64,000 bases of DNA from positions 14,296,105-14,360,104 of the forward strand of contig JACTAT010000037.1 in the NCBI GenBank assembly GCA_014526335.1, written 5' to 3'. Below the pieces are notes generated by a model. The model was not told the DNA's origin. It saw only the letters and a list, made by a program, of their open reading frames with translations, and ran no database searches. A program made the translations under genes and the position numbers. Shown in pieces: positions 45,901 to 54,900 of the stretch; the stretch's first letter is position 1, and each line of letters begins with the position of its first letter. The stretch is from Chrysaora quinquecirrha (taxonomy: Eukaryota > Cnidaria > Scyphozoa > Semaeostomeae > Pelagiidae).

Positions 45901-48410
45901 GAATGGGATGGGAAACCATCAATTCTTTCAGGATTATTTCAGGAACAGACCATAGACAAAAAGAACTGCTGTAAACTCACTAATTTGAAACTTAGGAACG
46001 TCATTCTGGACTAAGGACCTTGGACTAAAACAGAGGAACAGAACTGTGATTGGCAATAGGAAACGGGACCCTGAACTAGGACCAAGGAAAAATACTCAAG
46101 ATTAGAAACTAGGAGCTAAGTCGAGAAGCAGAGTTCGTTGAGGCAGAGGTTCTTAAGGCAGAGGTCCTTGAGGCAGAGGTCCTTAGGGCAGAGGTCCTTG
46201 AGGCAGACATCTTTGAGGCAGAGGTCCTTGAGGCGGAGGTTCTACGAGGCGGTGGTCAGAGACGGGCATGGGCTAGTTTGAAAAAATTTCGCTTTGTAGT
46301 TTTGTTATATTTAACTTGTAGCCTCAATTTTGTAATTCGTAATTTAATTAAATTTATTCTAATTAAGTACGTTTAAATACACCTTTTCAACTTATCAATA
46401 TCTTAAGCTACAAGACCCGAAATGGGTGATGAATAAATGAAAATTGAATTGAAATTGTGTTGTTAGGCAACACCCTTCTGTCGTCATAGTAACAGTTTTA
46501 TAGATGAAATTTCTTGTACAGACTGATATTGTCATGTTTCGTCTACAATCTTGGATAAAATATTTGGGACAAGGCATTTTCTCCAAGGAATAAGGCCTAT
46601 TCCATTGATTTTCTACTTCCATAGCTCCAATTCTCCCCCCTTTTACCCCCAAAACAATGTTGGCAGTAGAGCAAAACAACTTTTGTACGAAACAACATTG
46701 TAACGGAGGAGAAGGGGGAATCAATAGATAGTAGCAAAACTATTTAGGCCGTTCCAATATATTTTGTCCAAGATTGAAGGTAGCTAATATAAACAATGTT
46801 ATGGTAGTTTAAAGTTCGGGGATTTAGGCCCCTTTTTATAATGTGTAGATGACGTCATCAAGGTTTAAGGATGCCAAAAATCGGTTAAGACAACTTGTTC
46901 CTATGTCAGTATGTCACAGTTTGCAACGTTTCACAGCAATGAGCTCGGAATTCGACAACCTGCTGTGAGAACATTAGCGGATGGGGAATATGTCCAAAAA
47001 ATTGACGCAAATGGCATTTAAAATAAACTTTCTCTTCTGCTCGGTTTACCATGCCTAATAGGCTAGCATATAAATCTGAGTTTTGGCTAAATTATTCATA
47101 GAAAACCTCTCGAAGAGCCTCTGCAAGTTCCCAAGAATTAACAATATGTCACCATGATGTCACCATGACGTCATAACCACCAACAAATTAAAAATAAGAG
47201 TGCCCCCAAAACAATTTGAAATTCCTTGCACTTGGGACAATCAAAACAGGCAAGCAAGGAGTTATTATGTAGCTAACTGTAATTTCTGTAAGATTTTGAA
47301 GTAAGGAAAGTCCGGGCAGAGGCAGAAGTATAAAAGATCCGAAAAATCCCCTAAAAATCTGAAAAGTCCACAAATCAGAATCCTAATTCGAAGGATTTTT
47401 CAATCCGAAAAAACTCGTACGCCATTTTGTGGAGTGATACACCCCTCGATCAGTAAAGTGGAGGATTTTCAGTACATTGGATGGATATCATCAGCAGGTA
47501 TTACAGTAAAATATTCTTATATATTCTGGTGTTTTCCTAAGTTCTATTCTTATTCAGATTTTCCATATACAATATCTATGCACTATTTTTTTTATAAGAA
47601 TCAGATAATTTTTGCCGAGGTACGAGGCTCGATGTTCTTATTTATTTAAATAATTTGAGGCTGGGTGTTTTTTATGGTGTTCTTACTTCAACAATGAAGT
47701 TCTACACTTACACACAGTAAATTGTTTATACGAACAATAAGTAACAGTTTGGCACATCTTCCATATACTTTTATTTAGAAATAGAATAGTTCTGCTTTGT
47801 TAACATGAGATGAAATTTCTAAAAACACATTTCTTGTTTCTTATTTTTAATCTGAAGCTGAACATGTTCTTATGTTGTTCTTATTTTTTTGGCAAATCGA
47901 GCCTTGATGTTCTTATAAAGTGTGCTGTGTACATAGCCTTAAAACTTATTTAGAAATTATATCGAAATATCGACATCTTATCGACATTATGCTATTCTTG
48001 TTTGTTTGACTTATATGTTACGTTTGATGCAAGAAGCATCAATTCTGAATATGTTTCATTCTATATACGCCTAGATATCTAGTTCTTATTCTTACCAAAA
48101 TTCCACACCAAACTGGAACGGCGGAAGATGATGCAAAAATGCGGTCTGATAGCTCAACAATATAAGCAATTCCAGTCACAAGTTGAAGGAAACCAATGAT
48201 GATCTTGAGGATCGAAACGGCGAGTACTGACTTCGGTTTGTAGCTGATCGGGAAAGTTGAATTTGTTATTGGTGTATGATCAACGATGGTCATTCCTGGC
48301 ATCATCGGCTGAGGTGTGCTTTGAAATTGATTGCCACCTTGGTAGCCCATATTCGACATCATGATTGAGGGTTGGGGCTGATGATTATTTGGTGTACCTT
48401 TATACTCCAT
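30921..48410 (-). CDS. MS4A/CD20-like tetraspan, four exons, giant first intron
   Basis: Exons (minus): A 48410-48096, B 35125-35069, C 32768-32427, D 31196-30921, all phase 0, total 329 residues. Junctions: TTTTG|GTAAG, TTCAG|TTTATC, CTG|GTGAGT, TTTTTCAG|ATTGG, ACG|GTATGT, CATTAG|ACTTCG. A starts MEYKGTPNNHQ and holds a polar N-terminus and TM1 (VLAVSILKIIIGFLQLVTGI). B gives TM2 with PSKCL, the MS4A-type end. C holds TM3 and TM4 with a tyrosine-rich extracellular loop, then SCKAYSKCC and a Cys cluster. D is a 91-residue tail. MS4A proteins are plasma-membrane or endosomal four-pass proteins linked to signalling and sensory functions, but the role here is unknown. The A-B intron is about 13 kb and holds a tandem transposon array. 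A TATATATAA-like stretch sits 55-70 bp upstream of the ATG. Confidence 0.83.
31997..32374. mobile_element. MITE with TATACACTCTTTTTT arms
   Basis: The left end TATACACTCTTTTTTATAAG is mirrored by TTTTAAAAAAAGAGTGTATA at the right. Interior repeats of AGTTTCTTA occur in both orientations. It lies 50 bp downstream of exon C, so its right end sits very close to the donor. Related ATAAGAAACT fragments lie at 34850-34945 and 51180-51255. Confidence 0.75.
33183..33245. repeat. (CACT)n microsatellite
   Basis: About 15 uninterrupted CACT repeats, then degenerate (ACTT/ACTA) repeats. In the B-C intron of the 30.9-48.4 kb tetraspan. Confidence 0.98.
33605..34210. repeat. (AAT)n, (CAT)n and CCACCACAACC minisatellite block
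   Basis: An AAT run (33608-33640) gives way to CAT repeats. From about 33720 to 34140 follows a minisatellite with roughly 60-65-bp units carrying ACAACCACCCCTACAACCATC and CCCTATCACAACC. CAT-type repeats then return. It forms extended Pro/Thr/His or Val/Gly frames that are repeat artefacts. Confidence 0.92.
34389..34741. mobile_element. TA-target MITE (CTCTTAGGTGCC family), uninterrupted copy
   Basis: The left end CTCTTAGGTCCCTAATTGC mirrors GCAATTAGGCACCTAAGAG, with TA directly outside both ends (34387-34388, 34742-34743). It matches the copy at 28326-28931. A further right-end fragment (TTGGCATCTAAGAGTATG) lies near 37930. Confidence 0.85.
36806..36885 (+). repeat. tRNA-like module in array unit 1
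   Basis: GGTAGCGCGGTCGGTAAGGCG looks like an A box and D-arm, TCTC...GAGA is a possible anticodon stem, and GGGAGTTCGACTCCCC is a strong B box with T-arm. Equivalent but more decayed modules lie at 38816-38890 and 40796-40868 (AGCTCT(G/T)TTGGTAAAGGCTCC ... GATCGATTCCCCTC). The acceptor stem is absent. Confidence 0.6.
37081..37150 (+). repeat. tRNA-Gly(GCC)-derived module, copy 1
   Basis: GTAGCCGAGTGGTAAAATG (A box), CTCGCCTGCCACCCCG (an anticodon arm like tRNA-Gly with GCC) and GGAGTTCAAATCCCC (B box and T arm). The 5' and 3' acceptor arms do not pair, so this is a tRNA-like repeat and not a gene. Confidence 0.6.
37379..37450 (+). repeat. tRNA-Gly-derived module, copy 2
   Basis: The same module as 37081-37150 with the anticodon region changed to CTGCTAC. 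The two copies share about 250 bp of surrounding sequence (TGTTGTTCC..CATGAA, ACTAGGAG(A/T)TTAT), showing a local duplication inside array unit 1. Confidence 0.6.
39520..39970. repeat. 51-bp minisatellite in array unit 2
   Basis: Degenerate repeats of GAAGACCATGAATAATTTCA, GGACTGAGGAACAGGA and TAAGGAATGGGACT. Units vary in length here. Confidence 0.85.
41211..41940. repeat. Direct duplication of about 369 bp in array unit 3
   Basis: CAATCACGAAGTTGAAGCTG at about 41211 recurs at about 41580, and the following 360 bp (through GGCTAAGGAAAACGATGTGG and ATTTCAGGACTG) is repeated almost unchanged. It is absent from unit 2 and explains part of the extra length of unit 3. Confidence 0.88.
41940..43060. 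repeat. 51-bp minisatellite in array unit 3
   Basis: About twenty variant units built on GACCATGAGTAATTTCAGGA, CTGAGGAACAGGACTAAGGA and ATGGGACTGAA. Confidence 0.9.
44490..45560. repeat. 51-bp minisatellite in array unit 4 with 357-bp higher order
   Basis: About twenty-one highly regular 51-bp units. Diagnostic variants recur exactly seven units apart: ATACAGGAGTGGTTCTGAAG occurs near 44738 and again 357 bp later. Because 51 is a multiple of three, the minus strand stays open for 394 codons as a 17-residue repeat (LQSHSLVLFLSPEITHG type). I regard this as a by-product of the repeat, not a gene. Confidence 0.93.
46546..46776. mobile_element. Small MITE with CAATCTTGG arms
   Basis: CAATCTTGGATAAAATATTTGG at the left mirrors CCAATATATTTTGTCCAAGA at the right. 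Inner TTCTCCCCCC and GGAGAAGGGGG also pair. No clear target duplication was found. Confidence 0.65.
46780..48090. other. Intronic, no supported gene
   Basis: AT-rich intron between the transposon array and exon A of the tetraspan. Only short frames and scattered ATAAGAA words are seen. Confidence 0.5.
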
Positions 48411-48499
48411 CTTCAGAAATAACCTAAAAAAGGTTCTTTCAAACAACAGACGGTGCTTCGACTAGCTTATATATAATATAAATCGGCGTTGCTCAATGA

Positions 48500-51400
48500 T
48501 CTGAAATTAAATATTAATCAAATTTGACCAAGTTTCTATGGTGAAAACAAAACAGTTCTACAGTATATGAAAAACAAAAGCAGGTGGTACCGCAAGTTTA
48601 GGCTCCGGCCCCAAACACCTCTTTTTGGACCCCTATTAGAGCTGCAAGGGCACCGACGGGCCCTTCTTGTATAAGTGCAGAAAACTAAATTCCATTGTTT
48701 TTTTCAAGTTCATGTTTTTTCATTCTAGGATAATTTGATGTTATCTGGGTCTTTTTTATCTCTTTACCGTTGATTGGAGATTTTGTACTACACAGGCATT
48801 CAGGAGGCAAAGACTCAAATGGCGTAGCGGAGGTCTTCGGGGCCCTTAGTGACGCTGTGGAACTGGGGCCACTTGTACCAATGTCCAATTAGGAACAAGG
48901 AAGCTGAAATAGGAAATAGGGACTAGGAAACTGTAAGTATATCATAAAGCTCTTTGGACGTTCGTATTTGCAGCACATGTCAATTTTCGTCTGTCATTAC
49001 ATAAAAACAAATACCGTATATATAGGTAAGACAACAGGCAATGTTCTCGATTAGGTTTGTCTTGCAGAATGTCGATCCTCTTTGTCTCTATGTTAAAACA
49101 GGGTAAAAGCCGCCCTTCAAATTAATTTAAAGCATTTACACTCTTTTATAGGAAAAATTCTATAAGAACATGAGCCGGACTTTTGCCCAGATTTTAAGAC
49201 CAAAGTATGAACAAGCTGAGCTGGCCTTTTTCATCAGTCTTAATAATATCAGTTTAATATGAAAGTAGTCTCAGGGGTAATAAGTATAATTTTGGTACGG
49301 ATATGCGCTGCCCATGTGGTTGGTTTTTTGCCCTGAAATTCTCTAAACATGGGTCTGATTTAAACAAAATCTTCATATGAGAGGCTGGGAAAGTGAAGAA
49401 AACTCACAACGTTCATCTTATTTGAAATAAAATATAGTTGAAATCGCTTCAAAGGTGTTCGTGATACAATTTAAAGTTACAGTAAGGAAGAAAGTCTTAT
49501 TACTGTCATATTCCGCTAATAATATACTGTGTCTACCTTCTAGTTGGGTGGGTTTTAAGATCTGGGTGGCCCATCCTCGTCCGTCCATGAGTCATGTAAC
49601 ACCCACGGGTGGAAAAAATAACTGTGATTAAATATTAAGAACAGCCAGCCTGGCTCAAAATTTCATGGTTTTTATAAAAAAAGAGCTTAGAATGCTTACC
49701 TTGGACTCTTTTCCATTGCTTTTAAGTTTGCTAGAAGCTCATTTTCACGTAAACAGTGTATTTTAGAATTAATTTGCTCTTATTGTTAATGGTTTGTTTA
49801 CTTTATATTTTAATTTAACGGCCAAAGAAATCATAAGCCCTGCTTCTCTTGGGTCGTATAGTATACATTACTTTGCACCTTATAATTAGGATTGTATGCT
49901 ATGAAAAAAGTTGAATTGAATTGAATTGAATTGTGGGCCACCAATTTCCTACGTGTCTCGAAACACCGTTTCTTCGTCAAAAATTGCACGATTGGACATA
50001 AGGGACTGGTCATTATTTATGACTGGATGGGGGCTGAAGAGAAAATGGTGGGGTTACTGAAAAATATTAGTTGTCTTGAGTGGGGTAACCAAAATACCCA
50101 AAACATATTGAGGGTTGGGTTATTTTTTCTACTTTGCAATGATGGGGTAATGAAAATTTTAGACTCAAAATTGGTGGGGTAAAATTCTTTCGATGGTGCA
50201 AAATACTTTCTCTTCGGCCCCCACCCCGGTCATAAATAATTACCGCTCCCTAAATACGGTAAATACGGGTAAACACGTTACGACACGATTTAAGATATGA
50301 AAATTATGTTATTCGTGCTAAAATCAGAACAGGTCTACATGAAGGTTCTTCAAGACGTCCTAAGTCATTTGTAAATCCGCCCTAGCTAACATATTAAGCT
50401 CAAAGACGAGGGCGGCAAGGGGCTTGTATGGCTGCAGTCCCCAATCTTGAAAAATCCTTTTGAAAAACAGCTACATTCGGGCAAAAAACTCTGGCAAATG
50501 TAGGGTAAAAATTTCCGTTAACAATGGCCCCCGAATCAAACAACAAGCTTTTATATAATAACATTTGGCTTCGACTTCAGCCTGACTGTTTCTTATTTTT
50601 ATTTCCACTTTCTGAAAACGTGTTTTAAATGCGCTTCTGAGCAAGGGCTTCTCGCTGCAGAACGTTGTTGTGTGTATCTCAAATAGTTTCGGTAATAGCA
50701 AAAGCTTTTGACTCATGTCATCCTGGTGTTCCATATAAAGGGTTTTCTTAAAAAAAAAACGTGAACAACCCTAAATTCTGTCCTCCCCTACGCCCATGGT
50801 GTAAGAACTTTGAAAAGAGAAAAAATTACAAACAAACAGTGCAAAGTGCCTAAAACAATCGATTATTCTAGTGACGATAACGATATATAGTCTATCTAAA
50901 TCAAAATAAAAGAACTACAAAGACCTACGGTCAACATATTCTTTAACGTGCATTGTTCTTGACGATATGAAATCCATTTATCTTGCACTGTATGATGGCG
51001 GAGCTTGCTGCAAATAAGAATAAATTTTGTTATACCGATGTTGACATTGCGTTAACTACTAAAAAAGCATTATTATCAAACAGAAATGCTCAAGAAAAGT
51101 TGTTAAGCAGTCAGTTTTAAGCAGTGATGATAATATTCAACATTGAAAAGTTCCTTAGTGATTTTATCTTTAGTAGTATAAGTTCTTTAAATTTTCTGGC
51201 CTTCTACATGTAGGTTCCTTATAAAGTGTTTCTTCATTATAAAAAAGCGTGTAGATTATTATTTGACACGTGTTAACTTCCGCAGGTGTTGTGGTGTTTG
51301 TAGTCAACATACAGAAATACCCTTCGAATTCGCAGACGTGATATAAAGATAGCAAAGGCAAAGCGGTGTGCTGACAAAGTCAAGTGTGCGGTGCGGTGAC

Positions 51401-51700
51401 TACAACTACCGCAATGCATAGCGGGCGTTAACAAATGTGACGTAAGAATGGGAAAGGTCCATTCTAGTTAAAATGGAAATATTTAATACAGAATCTGTGA
51501 TTACAGTGTTTTTTGCTTTAATTTCATGAGGGCTTTTCCCATTGCGACTAAAATGGCGTCACTTTCGGAAAGAAAAATGTCATTTGGCCTATCCCTTCCC
51601 CCCCCTCAAGTGCAGCTGTCTCTTCCGCAAGCGGAAATACTAATACTAATAAGGCGTACAGCAGAAATAACTATTCACTTTTGGCAAATCATGAGCATTT
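48500..51700. other. Intergenic between two tetraspan genes
   Basis: No supported gene. A segment at about 49290-49610 (TGGTTTTTTGCCCTGAAATT, ACATGGGTCTGATTT, GGTGGGTTTTAAGATCTGGG) resembles the MITE at 55261-55735 and a stretch near 30700-30780. GAATTGAATTGAATTGAATT at 49915 is a short tandem repeat. Confidence 0.45.
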
Positions 51701-51710
51701 ACGGGGATGC

Positions 51711-51905
51711 AGAGGAACCACCACAAACTAAAGGTCCACGAGGAATAAAGCAATCAGGAACAACCACAAACTGAAGGTTCATGAGGAATAAAGCAATCAG
51801 GAACAACCACAAACTAAAGGTCCACGAGGAATAAAGCAACCAGGAACCACCTTTAACAGAAGGTCCATGAGGAATAAAGCAATCAGAAATTGTCAATGAG
51901 GAATA
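51711..51905. repeat. 43-bp tandem repeat abutting the end of a tetraspan gene
   Basis: AACCACAAACTAAAGGTCCA...GAGGAATAAAGCAATCAGG repeats about four and a half times at 43-bp spacing, decaying towards 51905. It starts within 10 bp of the stop codon of the 51.9-59.0 kb gene, so it is probably in its 3' UTR. Confidence 0.9.
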
Positions 51906-51913
51906 AAATGAGT

Positions 51914-54900
51914 TTAGTGGCATACCTCTTGTTCTCCTCCAAGTCCAAGAAGGTTAGCTTGGGGCATATGACTCAAGGCAGTTGCTCCTTCAGTTTGATA
52001 CATAACTGGAGCACTTGCTGCTTCTTGGGACGCAGCACTTGCCTGCTGGTTTTGGTTGTTATCTTGAATAGTCACTTGAATTGTTTTTGGCTCCTCCGTT
52101 GAAGAGGTGGAGATAGAAGCAGCATTAATAGCATGCGAAATGCCAGGAAAACTAATGATGACATTCACCAAGGTGGAGCAGGGAGATGAGGACTGATTTT
52201 GCTGCGAGGTAATCTGTTGCTGCTGTCTTGATTGGTTTCCATTTGCTTGGTTTGATGAGACCGGTTGGTCGTTGACGTATCCCTAATTGAGACAATGGAG
52301 GTTCCCAATGAGAAACATGTTGAATAACTATTTGATTTTAACCCTATCTGTACTGGGGTATTTTGGATCGACTTTGTACGTTTTTCGCCCCCCCTAGTTA
52401 TTTCAGAAACCATGCATGATAGGATAATCAAACTTGGTACAAAGTATCTCCTGGTAATGGACATTCTAAATATAGCTTTGAAATTTAATTAGTCACGTGA
52501 CATGTTGCTAGGCAACGCGTTTTTGGTGATTTTTCATGGAAAAGTAGCTTTTCTGTAAAAAGAGCTGTTTTTATAGAGAAATATCGTTCTAAAGCAGTGC
52601 AAATTGTTTTAATTTAAAAAAGAAAGTGATATTCTAGCCAATATGTTCTAATTTTTATGAAATCGGACAAAATTTTTATGAATAATTAACATTTTTTATT
52701 TTGTGATGGGTACACTTAAAGTCAACGCTCATTATTCTGATGCAACAGACATGTTAATCACCATAATTGTATATTTTCTTGTTGCTTAGCGTTTGTCTTT
52801 TATACAAAAAGCATTTTTCGAAAATTTTCATCAACATTATAAGATTTATGACGTCATAAAGATGTATGACGTCATACATATAATAATTAATAAATAAGAA
52901 ATAAAGTGAAAAAATTATACATCATACGAAAGCCCTTGATTAGACGAGTTGATTGGTGTATGTATCGTTCTGATTGGCCATCCAACTGCAGATTTATAAG
53001 TAGAAATGTGAATTTATTTGTGACTGCCTTCCAAATATGGGCATCTTGTGGTCACATGACTAATTTTATTGTACCAAACTTTATGTCATCATGTAGAGTA
53101 TTAAATTTTAGTAATAGTCAGCAACTCCTAACCTTAAGAATGCCTTCGTTTTTATGTTACAATAGATTGTTTGGTAAGGGGGGCGAAAAACGCCCCCCCC
53201 CCCAGTACAGATAGGGTTAAAGCCGGTTTCCCACTAGGCTGATTTTTCCACGCGCAGCTGAGCAACTATTGTCTTTGAAATAATGCACGCGTTAAAAAGG
53301 TTTTTCCACTAGTAGTGAGGCTCAAAAGTGTTCCGGTTGGAACAATGGCGCTGTTAGAAAAGTTTCTTAACTATTTGACAGGGTCCCAGAAGAGTCGAAG
53401 GCAATCCAACTTTAGAAAACGCATGCAGAAGAGCGCATAAAGGCAACAATTGTCAAAAATTACTACATCACTGCTTGAAATCCTATCGTTTTCATTAAAA
53501 TCACCTGGAAATCCTTTTGTTTCAATAAAAGTCTCGTATGCCTTTTCGGAGAGTAAAATGCCCCTCGCAAAAAATGAAGCTGGTGAAACGTTTTACCAAA
53601 CGTTAAAATCGTAAACTTTGAACGCTCAAAATCGATAATACAAGCGCTGAGGTCGCTAAACTTTGCACCTAGTCTAAATTTTTGGGTTTTATTATTCGAT
53701 TTTCGCATAGAAAGCTTGATATCTTGTTATTTCGAAAATTTTGATTTCTACCTAAATGATCTATTTGGTTTCCTTGCTGCTCCACGGGGGGGGGGTACTT
53801 CATTGTTCAAATGACTAGACGTGCCACCCAGCTTTTCCAAACCCACTCATGTCTACCCATAAATTCTGTTCCTCGTGGTAGCCATGAATAGGAAAAACAA
53901 CGAAATTTTGTACCCATTTGTACCAATATCTCAAGTGTTTGAACCCAATTTAACGCCTGAGGCAACTCTCAATGCGTCAAAAATCATTTGCGCTGAAAAC
54001 TAAAACGCACTTTTTATCATGCATGTCTAAAATGTTATATATATTTTACCACCCATGTGTAGAGATTTTTTACGGAAAACCAACCCAAATGTAGGGAAAT
54101 TGGCGCTGAAAAAGTTACCCATTTTTGCGGCACGTCTAGCATAACGAACAATGGAAGTACCCCGATGCTGCTCTCCATATCAAATGCAAAATAGCATAAA
54201 AGGCACAACTGAGCACCGGGTACAACATAGTCAACGGTCAGTCAAAATCTAAATTCTTTATAAATACAAACCGTGTAAGGATGTGTTTGAAAGTCACATT
54301 CACCGCAACCAACACAAGTGCAGCAATCTTCTGTATCACAGGTTTGGCAGCATTTCGAGTATGCCTTGCATGAATACACAACCGCAGCAATTGAAAGACA
54401 TAGCTCAAAGCATATCAGGAATACCATAAAACTTGATAGCCCGGTGCCAACATTTTGAGTTTTCTGTGAGATGAGCCTGTAGTAATGGCAGTTGTAACCA
54501 TAGCGGTCACAAGTATACCAAGTTGGGTCAACAAAGTATGCTAAGGCCGCAGAGAACACTGGCAGCATCAACATGGAGAGAATAAGAGATGTTATGCTCA
54601 AGCCAGAGAATGACGCAATCTGGAAAAAGAAAATGTGTACAGCAAATCCTCGAATTAATTCTTCATAATCCTTAAATATTTCTCATTATTTTGGGGGGGG
54701 GGGTTATTCGAGGTGGGGGCTTATAAAATTATCCACAAAATCATGATTTATCATTGACTAATTGGATGCATTTTTTCTCTCTCTAGGGTTGGGGCTAATT
54801 CGAGGGGAGGACTTTTTAATGTTTTCTTCCAATCCTATCTATTGTTGTACGTCACTCTTAGTGTTTGTCATTCGTGAAAAATATATAGAAATATTCATGG

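Larger units (their letters stand above)
36539..46276 (+). mobile_element. Tandem array of four Helitron/Helentron-like elements
   Basis: Four head-to-tail units: 36539-38551, 38552-40526, 40527-43619 and 43620-46276. Each begins TCT(N)nATACTAA(A/T)AT and ends ACGGGCA(A/T)G(A/G)GCTAG directly against the next TCT. The outer flanks are T on each side (CTAT|TCTC and CTAG|TTTG), a T/T target rather than A/T. Units 2 and 3 are almost identical over their first 800 bp; units 1 and 4 are diverged. Each of units 1-3 has a tRNA-like module about 260 bp in. Units 2-4 then hold a minisatellite, and units end with repeated GAGGC(A/G)GAGGT or GAGGCGGTGGT words. No Rep/helicase is encoded, so these would be non-autonomous. 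Classification rests on ends and tandem layout only. The array lies wholly in the A-B intron of the tetraspan. Confidence 0.68.
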
